Shown here piece after piece: positions 31,136 to 40,206 of a stretch of DNA of 64,000 nucleotides. The notes below the pieces were generated by a model. The model ran no database searches, was not told the origin of the DNA, and saw only the letters and a program-made list of their open reading frames with translations. The DNA comes from Holophagales bacterium (GTDB lineage Bacteria; Acidobacteriota; Thermoanaerobaculia; UBA5066). The position numbers were made by a program, and so were the translations under genes. The stretch is from positions 124,001-188,000 of the forward strand of contig JADKBZ010000001.1 of the NCBI GenBank assembly GCA_016714815.1, written 5' to 3'. Position 1 is the stretch's first letter, and every line of letters starts with the position of its first letter.

Positions 31136-32715
31136 CGTCCGTCCTTTTCCGGGGCCTGGGGCCGCGGTCCGAGACTGAAGAAGCGTTCGATCCGGGTCAG
31201 GAGGGTCTCGTGCTCCGCTTCGATCCGGTGGCGGCGCGATTCCTCCGAGAGCCCCTCGGTCGCCGCGACGAGCTCCACCTGCCGGGACGCGAGGATCCGC
31301 GAGATCGCTTCGGCGATCGCTGGACGCTCGTGAAGGACCTCGCGGAACTTCTCTTTCCCCAGGCGCCAGCACTCCGTCTCGCCGACGGCGATCACGGTCG
31401 CGCGGCGCGGCTCACCCGTCAGCATTCCCATCTCGCCGAAGATGTCGGGGGCGGCGATCCGGCTGACGACTCGCGGGGGCGTGCCGGGGACGGTGATCCG
31501 GACGTCCGCCGCTCCGTGCGTCAGGATGTAGAGGTCGTGCACCTGCCGTCCCTGGACGACCATCGCCTCGCCCGGGGCGAACGGGGCCCGGACGAGCCCG
31601 GGCGCGAGGCGCTCCCGTTCCTCGGCGGTGAGCGCCGCGAAGAGCGGAACGCTCTCCAGGGCCGCGAGGCGCGCCTGCCGGTCGCGCCCCTCGTGCCGGG
31701 CGCGGTGCCCTTCCTCCTCCACCGTGACGAAGTTCGCGTGCGCCGGCATGGAGAGGGGAATCCCGGCCCGCTTCAGGGCGGTGGCGACCCGCGTCCGGAC
31801 CACCGAGTCGGTCGGGTCGTCCAGGAGGAGGTCTGTCAGCCAGTAGCGGGCCGCGTACGAGGCCCAGCTCTCGCGGAAGTCCATCAGGACGACGCTCGGC
31901 GCCGGCTCGGCGGCCACGTTCGGGATCGGCTCGCGCGTCAGCGCCTCGCGGACCGTCTCGAGGACGAGGGCGGGCGCGGTCCGATGGTCGACGCCGAAGA
32001 AGACCCACCGCCGCTCGAGAGGGACCGTACGCCCCCCGGCCTTGCCGCAGAGGAGCAGGGGCGTCTTCACGAGCACGGAGTTCGGCACCAGGAGCGTGTC
32101 TCCGTTGCGCGTCTCGATCGCGGTGTGCCGCCAGGCCGTCTCGCGGACCCGGCCGGACGTGTCGCCGAACTTCACCCAGTCTCCCGGCTCGACGGCCCCT
32201 TCGAGCTGGAGAGCGATCCCCCCCATGACGTTCGCGAGCGTGTCCTGGAGGGAGAAGCCGATCACGGCGGTGACGACCGCCGACGTGGCGACGATGCCCG
32301 TCACGTCGACCTGGTGGACCGAGAAGAGCCAGAGGAGAAGGCCCACCCAGGAGAGCCCGACCGCCAGGTCCCGCGCGATGCGCGGAACGCTCACCCGCCC
32401 GAGGGGCAGGAGGAGGTCGAAGACGAGGATCGCGGCGAGGCCCAGGAACGCGATCCCCTGGAGGAGGAGGGCGAGGAAGTGCAGCGTGGGGGCCGCGCTC
32501 GGGAGGTTCAGGAGCGCCTGGGACGAGAGAATTCGGAGGAGGACGGAGCCTCCCCACAGGAGGACGAGACGGAGGACGTGTCCGCGTGCCGGACGGACGG
32601 CGACGAACAGGAGTGCCGCCCCGAGGAGGAAGGCGGCCCCGAGCCGGATCGAGTCCGGCGAGAGGTGGGGGAAGACGCCGGTTCCGGGCATGGGAGCGAC
32701 GGACAAAGGTAGCAC
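31132..32715 (-). CDS. MscS-type mechanosensitive channel with C-terminal cNMP-binding domain
   Basis: Up to 527 residues; the GTG at 32715 is the longest start and an ATG at 32691 is an equal alternative (neither has a good ribosome site). About five membrane helices lie between 20 and 180. The MscS pore/beta domain follows: VVTAVIGFSLQDTLANVMGG, GDWVKFGDTSGRV and RNGDTLLVPNSVL. Residues about 360-480 form a Crp-like cyclic-nucleotide-binding domain (VVQGRQVHDLYILTHG, IFGEMGMLTGEPRRATV). The protein would be an inner-membrane, osmotically or nucleotide-gated channel. It is coupled to the aldehyde dehydrogenase downstream. Confidence 0.88.
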   Translation of the reverse strand: MLPLSVAPMPGTGVFPHLSPDSIRLGAAFLLGAALLFVAVRPARGHVLRLVLLWGGSVLLRILSSQALLNLPSAAPTLHFLALLLQGIAFLGLAAILVFDLLLPLGRVSVPRIARDLAVGLSWVGLLLWLFSVHQVDVTGIVATSAVVTAVIGFSLQDTLANVMGGIALQLEGAVEPGDWVKFGDTSGRVRETAWRHTAIETRNGDTLLVPNSVLVKTPLLLCGKAGGRTVPLERRWVFFGVDHRTAPALVLETVREALTREPIPNVAAEPAPSVVLMDFRESWASYAARYWLTDLLLDDPTDSVVRTRVATALKRAGIPLSMPAHANFVTVEEEGHRARHEGRDRQARLAALESVPLFAALTAEERERLAPGLVRAPFAPGEAMVVQGRQVHDLYILTHGAADVRITVPGTPPRVVSRIAAPDIFGEMGMLTGEPRRATVIAVGETECWRLGKEKFREVLHERPAIAEAISRILASRQVELVAATEGLSEESRRHRIEAEHETLLTRIERFFSLGPRPQAPEKDGR

Positions 32716-32766
32716 GCCAGGGCGGACCGGAACCCCGCTTCGAGGCCTCTCTGCTCGAGAGCGCTG

Positions 32767-32795
32767 TTGACACTTCCCGGCCGAAGGGTTAGCCT
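32767..32795 (+). promoter_or_regulatory. Probable sigma-70 promoter of the GntR gene
   Basis: TTGACA at 32767-32772 and TAGCCT at 32790-32795 are 17 bp apart. The -35 box is perfect and the -10 box is weak. The predicted start site is at about 32802, inside the palindromic operator that follows, which fits autorepression. Confidence 0.55.
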
Positions 32796-32800
32796 TTCAA

Positions 32801-32824
32801 TAGATCTTAGATCTAAGATCTAAG
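32801..32824. promoter_or_regulatory. Palindromic GntR operator overlapping the start site
   Basis: Overlapping palindromes of AGATCT/CTTAGATCTAAG: a 12-bp palindrome CTTAGATCTAAG (32806-32817) sits inside a longer repeat of TAGATCT and AGATCTAAG. The AT-rich block stands out in GC-rich DNA and lies 15 bases before the GntR start codon, so it is most likely the binding site of that regulator. Confidence 0.65.
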
Positions 32825-32838
32825 CGAGGCGGATAACG

Positions 32839-33528
32839 ATGGACCCGAAACCCCCGCAACCAAAGCTCCTCCGGCAGTGGGTCACCGAGCGAATCCGCGC
32901 CGACATTCTCGAAGGGCGCCTCCGGGCCGGCGAGTGGCTCCGGCAGGAACAGCTCGCCCAGCGCTACGAGGTCAGCCAGATGCCCGTCCGGGAGGCGCTC
33001 AAGCAGCTGATCTCGGAGGGCCTCGTGCGGCACGAGGTGAGGCGGGGGGCGCGGGTCGTCTCGGTCACCCGCCAGGACGTCGCCGACCTCTACGCCTGCC
33101 GCGCCCTCGTCGAGGGCATGGCGGCGCGCTCGGCGGCCGTGAACGTCACCGACGAGCAGATCGCCGAGATGAAGAAGCTCCTGGCCCAGATGAAGAGCCA
33201 CCTCGGCTCCCCCCACATCGCCGAGTACCGGGAGCTGAACAGGCGCTTCCACTCGATCATTTCCGAGGCGGCACCGGACCGCTCCTTCCTCTCCCACACG
33301 CTGAGCCAGATCTGGTCGGCGTTCCCGAGCATGCTCTGGAGCAATATCGCGACGACGGCGAAGGCCCCCCTCCCCGGGCGCGGCCCGCACGACGTCTCGG
33401 AGCACGAGGCGATCCTGGCGGCGCTCCAGAAGCGCGACCCCGACGCGGCCGAACGTGCCGTGAGGGCACACATCGAGGAGGCGGGCCGCCTGCTTCTCTC
33501 GGTCTTCGAAGAGTCGCGCGAGCCATGA
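32839..33528 (+). CDS. GntR/FadR-family transcriptional regulator (FCD domain)
   Basis: A 229-residue repressor type. The N-terminal winged helix (residues 10-75) has IRADILEGRLRAGEWLRQEQ and YEVSQMPVREALKQL. The C-terminal FCD ligand domain has metal-ligand-like residues in DLYACRALVEGMAAR, NRRFHSII and SEHEAILAAL. It presumably senses a carboxylate or amino-acid ligand and controls itself and the downstream TonB receptor-carrier-peptidase genes. A palindromic operator lies directly upstream. Confidence 0.9.
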   Translation: MDPKPPQPKLLRQWVTERIRADILEGRLRAGEWLRQEQLAQRYEVSQMPVREALKQLISEGLVRHEVRRGARVVSVTRQDVADLYACRALVEGMAARSAAVNVTDEQIAEMKKLLAQMKSHLGSPHIAEYRELNRRFHSIISEAAPDRSFLSHTLSQIWSAFPSMLWSNIATTAKAPLPGRGPHDVSEHEAILAALQKRDPDAAERAVRAHIEEAGRLLLSVFEESREP

Positions 33529-33653
33529 CCGTCCGTCGCCGGCTCGCGAGCAGCGCTCACGAACAGACCCGCCCTGGTGGATTCCCCACTCACTCCGGCC
33601 CCGACGGCTTCGCCGCGGGGCCGGTTTGTCACCAGACCCGGATGGGAGGAGCC

Positions 33654-36420
33654 ATGACGAAGAGGACCACCACCATCATCGCGCTCACCCTGCTCCTGCT
33701 GTCTCCAGCGGGACAGGCCCCGGCGCAGAGCACGGTCACCGGTGCGCTGCAGGGCGTCGTCGCCGATCCGGGCGCCGCGCCCCTGCCCGGCGTGACGGTC
33801 ACCATCGCCTCCGACGCCCTCGTCGCGCGGACGAAGACGACCGTGACGGACACCCGGGGCGTCTACCGCTTCCCGTCCCTGCCGGTCGGGATCTACTCGG
33901 TCTCGGCCGAGCTTCCGGGCTTCCGCCCGGTGAAGAAGGACGGGGCCCGCGTCTCTCTCGGGCAGGCGCTCGGCGTCAACCTGACGCTCTCGCTCGAGTC
34001 CGTCGCCGAGACGGTCCTGGTGACGGGCGAGGCGCCCACCGTGAGCGTCGTCGACAACGCCGTCTCCTCGAACCTGACGTCGGACTACCTCGAGCGCCAG
34101 CCGCTCTCGCGCGACGTGAACAGCCTCGTCAACCAGGTCCCCGGCGTGAACTCCGGCCGCGCCTACGGCAGCACCGAGGAGCGGACCCTCGCCTTCAACC
34201 TCGACGGCGTGAACGTCTCGAACCCGGCCTCGGGAGAGCACTGGGCCCTCACGAACCCCGACTGGGTCAAGGAGATCCAGGTCGTCGGTCTCGGGGCCCC
34301 CGCCGAGTACGGCGGCTTCACCGGCGCCGCCTTCAACCTCGTCACCAAGTCGGGCGGGAACGCCGTGAAGGGAGACTTCGTCGCCTACTACACGGGCGGC
34401 AATCTCGTTTCGACGAACGCCCCGGCGAGCGCCCAGGGAACCGCACTCCTCCCGTCCGAGACGAAGTCGGACTGGGACCTCAGCGCGAACCTCGGCGGCC
34501 CCGCGATCAAGGACCGGCTCTGGTACTTCGCCTCGGCCCAGTACGCCAACGCCGTCTCGACCCCCTTCTACCGCGGCTCGGCGCCCGAATCGCAGCGGCA
34601 GGACGTCGACGACACGAAGCACCGCTACATGGGAAAGCTCACCCTACCAGGCGACGGAGAGGACCCAGCTCGTCGGGATGGCGTTCTACGACGACCGGGT
34701 CGTCGAGAACCGCGGCGCGGGCGGGCTCCTTCTCTCGACCGCGGCGCGCCTGCAGGAGTCGCCGAACTGGGAATACAACGCCACGGGGGAAAGCCTCCTC
34801 AGCTCGACGAACTTCCTGAGCGTGAAGTTCACCGGCTTCTCCGGCCGCGACGACCGCCTCCCGAACGACGGGGCGGACAAGCCCGGACGCAACGACGACT
34901 CCACCGGCTTCGGCTGGGACAACGCCGCCTTCACCCTGAAGCAGAAGGTCGAGCGGGCGACCCTGGACGCGAGCTGGTCGCTCTTCGCAGACGGCCTCTT
35001 CGGCGGGGGCGACTCGCACACCTTCAAGTTCGGCGCGAACTACGAGTGGGGCGCCTACGACCAGCAGCAGCCGCGCAACGGCGGCTTCAGCTACTACGAC
35101 CGTTCTTCCCGCTGCCCCGGCGCGACCGCCGACGCGCGGACGGCCGCCTACTTCGCGAACCCGGCCTGCGCCGCCTACTCCTCGGACCGGGGGAACGAGA
35201 TCTTCCTCGACTCGGTCCAGCGCGGCATCAACGTCTACGCCCAGGACTCCTTCCGGCTCCGCCGGCTGACCGTCAACGTCGGCCTCCGTTACACGCGGTA
35301 CTCCGCGGGCTTCGCAAACGGCGACACGTCGGTCTACGAGGTCTCCCTCCTCGCTCCGCGGGCGGGCCTCGTCTGGGACGTCTTCGGCACGGCGAAGACC
35401 GCCCTGAAGGCTCACTACGGCCGCTACTTCCTCGGCATGTTCGCCTACCTCTACGACCGCGAGGTGTCGGGCGGGGCGTACACGCCGTCCGAGATCTGGG
35501 ACTACAACGCGGTGACGGGGAAATACGACAAGTTCGTCAGCCGGACCCTGACGACGGCCACCCTCGACACGGGCGCCGGGCACCCCTACACCGACCAGTT
35601 CCTCGTCTCCGTCGAGCAGGAGCTCGGGCGGACGTCGAGCCTCGGCCTCGACCTGATCCACCGCGAGGACGGCGACATCTTCGCGATGGTGAACGAGAAC
35701 GACGACTACGTCGTCTCCCAGATCCCCGGCAACCCCCTGACCGGCGGGACACAGACGGTCTACGCCCTCAAGTCGGCTCCGCGGTTCGTCCTCGAGAACG
35801 CGCCCGGCGGCTTCCGGCGCTACAACTCCGCGATCCTCCGTTTCGAGAAGCGCCACTCCGACGGCTGGTCGATGCGGGCCTCGGTCGTCTGGTCCGAGCT
35901 CCTTGGCAACGCCGTCAAGAACAACTCCTACGTCCCCGAGTTTCAGGACAGGAACGGGCGGGTGAACGCGGACGGCAAGCTCACGAGCTACTCGACCTGG
36001 GAGGGGAAGCTCTCGGCGTCGTTCGACCTTCCCTGGGGCTTCAAGGCGAGCGCCTACTACACGTACCTCTCCGGCGAGTACTGGACCCCGTACGCGCGGG
36101 TCAGCAGCAGCGCCCTCAAGAACAACGCGACGAACGTCAACCTCACCGAGCGCGGGAGCGAGCAGCTCGACGACCGGAACCTGGTCGACCTCCGCTTCAG
36201 CAAGGACTTCCCCCTCGGCAACCTCAAGCTCTCTCTCTTCGCGGACGGATTCAACATCTTCAACTCCGACACCGCGACCGCGGTCGACGGACGCTGGGGG
36301 ACGATCAACTACAACGCGACGGACCCCTCGAAGAGCACCTGGGCCGGCCGCGTCTACGGCGCCCCGACGGCGATGGAGAGCCCCCGCCAGATCCGCCTCG
36401 GCGCGCGGGTCGCCTTCTAG
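33654..36420 (+). pseudogene. Oar-like TonB-dependent receptor, interrupted by a frameshift
   Basis: The ATG at 33654 (GGGAGGA upstream) starts a signal peptide (to about residue 25), a carboxypeptidase-regulatory-like domain (28-110: VTGALQGVVADPGAAPLPGV, TDTRGVYRFPSLPVGIYSV) and a plug domain (NLDGVNVSNPASGEHW, EYGGFTGAAFNLVTKSGG). After HRYMGKLT the frame fails near 34642. Removing one C from the CCC there continues into the barrel frame (YQATERTQLVGMAFYDDRVV) to the TAG at 36420, giving about 920 residues. This is a sequencing error or a recent mutation, as the rest is intact. An outer-membrane importer, plausibly for peptides given its neighbours. Confidence 0.8.
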
Positions 36421-36472
36421 AAGACGACGGGCCGCCGCTCCCGCGCCAGAGCATCCCGACCGGAGACCGACG

Positions 36473-37891
36473 ATGAGCGAATCCGCCGTCCCCTGGGTCC
36501 AGCGCCTGAAGATGCCCCACACCCTCGTCCTCGTGTGGCTCCTCGTGGCGATCGTCCTGGCGGCCTCGTGGGTCGTTCCGGCCGGGGAGTTCGAGCGCTC
36601 GGAGGTGGCCGGCAGGCAGGTTCCGGTACCCGGGACGTATCACACGGTGGCAAAGGTCTTCCTGGGTCCCGAGACGCTCCTCCTCTCCCCCATCCAGGGC
36701 TTCACCGAGGGAGCCTTTCTCATCGCCTTCCTCCTCGTCATCGGCGGGAGCTTCCACGTCCTGCAGGAATCGGGAGCGGTGGAGTTCGGCATCGCGCGGC
36801 TGACGCGCGCGATGGCGGGCCGCCCCGCCCTCGAGAGCCTCGTGATCCCCGCCCTCATGGTCACCTTCTCACTGGCGGGATCCGTCTTCGGCATGGCCGA
36901 AAGCATGATCCCGTTCGTCGTCATCTTCATTCCGCTGGCGCGCAACCTCGGCTACGACTCGATCGTCGGCGCCAGCATCCCGTTCCTCGGGGCGGCCGCG
37001 GGCTTCGCGGCCGCCTTCCTCAACCCCTTCACCGTCGGGATCGCCCAGCAGCTCGCAGGGCTCCCCGCGAACTCGGGCCTGGGGTACCGCGTCTTCACCT
37101 GGTTCGTCGGGACGACGGTCATCGTCGCCTTCGTCATGCGCTACGCGCGGAAGATCAAGAAGAACCCCGAGCTGAGCCCCGTGAGGGACCTCGACCTCCT
37201 CCGCGAGGCCGCGGACCACGGGGCGCTCGCCCACGGGCGCTGGGATACCCGTCACGTCGTCACCCTCGTCCTCTTCGGCATCGCCATGGCGGGGCTCGTC
37301 GGCGGCATCCTGAAGCTGAAGTGGGGCATCGGCGCCCTGGCCGCCTACTTCCTCGGGATGGGAATCGTCCTCGGCCTCTCCGCCGGCCTCGGCCCGAGCC
37401 GCATCGCGACGGCCTTCGTGGCCGGGGCGAAGAACATGGTCGGCGTCGTCTTCATCGTCGCCTGCGCGCGGGCTCTCCTCGTGATCGGCCGCGACGCGAA
37501 GATCCTCGACACGGCGCTCCAGGCGAGCTACCTCTTCGTCTCCGCCCTGCCGCGCGGGATCGCGGCCCACCTGATGTTCGGCGTGCAGTGCGTCATCAAC
37601 TTCCTCCTCCACTCGGGAACCGCCCAGGCCGCGCTGACGATGCCGATCCTGGCGCCCCTGTCGGACCTCGTCGGCGTCACGCGCCAGACCTGCGTCTACG
37701 CCTTCCAGCTCTGCGAGTTCATCAACCCGATCCTGCCGACGAGCGCGGTGACGATGGGCGTTCTCGGGGCCGCCGGGATTCCGTGGGAACGCTGGGCCCG
37801 GTGGTTCCTGCCGCTGATGCTGATCCTCGTGGCCCTCAGCGTCCTCCTTCTCATCCCGCCCGTCTTCTTCTTCCACTACGGTCCCTTCTGA
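36473..37891 (+). CDS. YfcC/DcuC-superfamily carboxylate or amino-acid carrier
   Basis: A 472-residue inner-membrane protein with about 12 helices. WVVPAGEF near the start, GSVFGMAESMIPF, FLGAAAGFAAAFLNPFTVGI and FLLHSGTAQAALTMPI are typical of the YfcC family (C4-dicarboxylate anaerobic carrier superfamily; some members move arginine/ornithine or dipeptides). Placed between the TonB receptor and isoaspartyl dipeptidase genes, it probably carries beta-aspartyl dipeptides or their products into the cell, an inference from context. Confidence 0.85.
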   Translation: MSESAVPWVQRLKMPHTLVLVWLLVAIVLAASWVVPAGEFERSEVAGRQVPVPGTYHTVAKVFLGPETLLLSPIQGFTEGAFLIAFLLVIGGSFHVLQESGAVEFGIARLTRAMAGRPALESLVIPALMVTFSLAGSVFGMAESMIPFVVIFIPLARNLGYDSIVGASIPFLGAAAGFAAAFLNPFTVGIAQQLAGLPANSGLGYRVFTWFVGTTVIVAFVMRYARKIKKNPELSPVRDLDLLREAADHGALAHGRWDTRHVVTLVLFGIAMAGLVGGILKLKWGIGALAAYFLGMGIVLGLSAGLGPSRIATAFVAGAKNMVGVVFIVACARALLVIGRDAKILDTALQASYLFVSALPRGIAAHLMFGVQCVINFLLHSGTAQAALTMPILAPLSDLVGVTRQTCVYAFQLCEFINPILPTSAVTMGVLGAAGIPWERWARWFLPLMLILVALSVLLLIPPVFFFHYGPF

Positions 37892-37978
37892 CCCTCCCGT
37901 CCCCCGGGCTGCGCCCTTCGACAGGAGATGCCCGGGGCAACGCACTGGCCTTTCCGTAACGAGCGAGGACGAAGTCTG

Positions 37979-39145
37979 ATGATCCTCATTCACGACGTCG
38001 AGGCTTTCACGCCCGACCCCGCGGGCCAGATGGACATCCTTCTGGCCGGCAAAAGGATCGAGCGGATGGCGCCGCGCATTCCGATCTCGCGCGACCTGGC
38101 CGAGGTCATCCCCGGGGACGGCCTCCTCGCTGTCCCGGGCCTCGTCGACGGACACGTCCACATCGCGGGCGGCGGAGGAGAAGGCGGCTACGGGAGCCGG
38201 ACTCCCGAGCTCGCGCTCAGCGACGCCATCCGCGGAGGTGTGACGACCGTCGTCGGGTGTCTCGGCACCGACGGCGTCACCCGGAGTCTCTCCGTCCTTC
38301 TCGCTAAAGCGTACGCGCTCGAGGAGGAGGGCCTTTCCACCTTCATCCTCACCGGCTCCTACGGCGTGCCGCTCGTCACGCTCACCGGCAGCCTCGAGCG
38401 GGACCTTCTCCTCGTCGAGAAGGTGATCGGCGCCGGCGAGATCGCGATCTCGGACCACCGCTCCTCCCAGCCCACCTTCGAGGAGCTCGCCCGGATCGCG
38501 GCCGACGCGCACCGGGGAGGGATCCTCTCTGGGAAGGCCGGCGTCCTCAACGTCCACCTCGGGAACGGTCCGGCGGGCCTCTCGCTTCTGATGCGCCTCG
38601 TCGAGGAAACGGAGCTGCCCGTCACCCAGTTCCTCCCCACCCACGTCAACCGGAACGCCCGACTCTTCGAAAGCGGGATCGCCTGGGCGAAGAGGGGCGG
38701 ATGGGTCGACCTGACGACGTCGAACGTTCCCGCCTTCTTCGCCAGCGGTTCGGTCAAGCCGAGCGCCGGCCTGAAGAGGATGCTCGAGGCGGGCGTCGAC
38801 CCCTCCCGGATCACGTTCACCTCCGACGGTCAAGGAAGCCTCCCCGACTACGACGAGGCGGGGCGGCTCCTCGGCCTCGACGTCGGGCGTGTCGACTCCC
38901 TCCTCGCCGAGGTACGGGACTCGGTCCTCGTCGAAGGGGTCCCGATGGCGGCGGCGCTCGGCGTGGCGACCCGGAACCCGGCCCGGGCCCTCGGCCTGAG
39001 ACGAAAGGGTGTTCTCGCCGAGGGGGTGGACGCCGACCTCGTCCTGCTCAGGAAGGAGGACCTCTCCGTGGACACCGTCATCGCGCGGGGCCGCGTCCTG
39101 ATGCGCGCCGGCCGCGTCGAAGTGAAGGGGACCTTCGAGTCGTGA
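37979..39145 (+). CDS. iadA: Isoaspartyl dipeptidase (beta-aspartyl peptidase)
   Basis: A 388-residue amidohydrolase. The metal-binding start, VDGHVHIAGGGGEGGYGSRT, is the IadA hallmark, followed by the GVTTVVGCLGTDG, SDHRSSQPT and LPTHVNRN segments and the late Asp in TFTSDGQGS. It splits beta-Asp-X dipeptides, including beta-Asp-Arg from cyanophycin. ATG 37979 is chosen because the conserved protein begins there; an upstream GTG/ATG frame extension from 37928 has no homology pattern. The stop overlaps the cyanophycinase GTG. Confidence 0.92.
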   Translation: MILIHDVEAFTPDPAGQMDILLAGKRIERMAPRIPISRDLAEVIPGDGLLAVPGLVDGHVHIAGGGGEGGYGSRTPELALSDAIRGGVTTVVGCLGTDGVTRSLSVLLAKAYALEEEGLSTFILTGSYGVPLVTLTGSLERDLLLVEKVIGAGEIAISDHRSSQPTFEELARIAADAHRGGILSGKAGVLNVHLGNGPAGLSLLMRLVEETELPVTQFLPTHVNRNARLFESGIAWAKRGGWVDLTTSNVPAFFASGSVKPSAGLKRMLEAGVDPSRITFTSDGQGSLPDYDEAGRLLGLDVGRVDSLLAEVRDSVLVEGVPMAAALGVATRNPARALGLRRKGVLAEGVDADLVLLRKEDLSVDTVIARGRVLMRAGRVEVKGTFES

Positions 39146-40083
39146 AACACCTGGTCTTCAGAGCCCTCGCCCTCCTTCTGGCTTCCGCCCCTCTCCTCGG
39201 CGCTTCTCCCGAGGCGCCGAAGGGGAACCTCGTCCTCATCGGCGGCGGGAAGCGGCCCGCCTCCGTGACGGCGAAGTTCATCGAGCTCGCCGGAGGCCCC
39301 ACGGCCCGGATCCTCGTCGTCCCGACGGCCTCCGAGCTCCCCGACACCGTCGAGGTCTACCGCAAGGAGCTCGCGTCGTTCGGCGCCTCGAACGTCGCGG
39401 GGCTCGACGTGAGGAACCGGTTCGACGCGCAGAGGAAGGCGCTCGTCGAAGAGGTCGGGAAGGCGGGCGGGATCTTCTTCGCCGGGGGCGACCAGCGACG
39501 CATCGTCGTGGCCCTGGGCGACACACCGGTCGGAAGGGCGATCGAGGAGGCGTACCGCCGCGGCGCCGTCGTCGGCGGGACCTCCGCCGGGACCGCGTGC
39601 ATGAGCCCGGTCATGATGACCGGCGAGGGGGACTTCAAGGTGATCTCCTCGAAGAACGTCGAGCTCTCCCCCGGCCTCGGCCTCTTCCCGGGGACGATCC
39701 TCGACCAGCACTTCGTCGCCCGCCAGCGGCAGAACCGGCTCATGTCGGTCGTCCTCGAGTACCCGCGGTTCCTGGGCATCGGCATCGACGAGGCGACCGC
39801 CGTCTGGCTTCGGCCCGACGGCACCTTCCTGGTCCTCGGCGAGAGCTCCGTCGTCGTCTACGACGCGGCGGCGACCACCATCACCCGCGCCCCCGGCGAC
39901 GGCCCGGTACTCCTCGGGGCCCGGAACCTCCGCACCCACGTCCTGATCCCGGGCGACGTCTTCGACGTCGCCGTCCGAAGTGTCGTTCCGCCTCCCGTGC
40001 CCGAGTCCCCGGCGACAGCGCCCGCCACGCCCGCCCCCCCGGTGCCGCCGGCAGCGGCGACGGTGCCCGGGCCCACCCCCTGA
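39142..40083 (+). CDS. cphB: Exported cyanophycinase (peptidase S51)
   Basis: A 313-residue S51 peptidase with a signal peptide (1-21, LALLLASAPLLGA). It has LIGGGKRPASV, ILVVPTASELP, FFAGGDQRRIV, the nucleophile motif GGTSAGTACM and LDQHFVARQRQNRL. Cyanophycinases cut multi-L-arginyl-poly-aspartate to beta-Asp-Arg. The signal peptide suggests an extracellular or periplasmic CphE-like form acting on outside cyanophycin. The Pro/Ala tail after residue 280 is extra. A GTG start overlaps iadA, so both steps of cyanophycin breakdown are coupled. Confidence 0.9.
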   Translation: MKHLVFRALALLLASAPLLGASPEAPKGNLVLIGGGKRPASVTAKFIELAGGPTARILVVPTASELPDTVEVYRKELASFGASNVAGLDVRNRFDAQRKALVEEVGKAGGIFFAGGDQRRIVVALGDTPVGRAIEEAYRRGAVVGGTSAGTACMSPVMMTGEGDFKVISSKNVELSPGLGLFPGTILDQHFVARQRQNRLMSVVLEYPRFLGIGIDEATAVWLRPDGTFLVLGESSVVVYDAAATTITRAPGDGPVLLGARNLRTHVLIPGDVFDVAVRSVVPPPVPESPATAPATPAPPVPPAAATVPGPTP

Positions 40084-40206
40084 CCGGGAGCGACGCGCAG
40101 TTTCGATAGGATCCCCACCACATCAGGTCCCGACGGCGGACGGCGGCCGTCAAGACAACGCGAAACGTCGCGGGCCTCGACGGGCACCGCGCTCGGGGAG
40201 AAGACG

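Noticed and set aside
37928..37978. Upstream start for the isoaspartyl dipeptidase
   Set aside because: The added 17 residues do not resemble the family N-terminus, and the conserved protein begins at ATG 37979.
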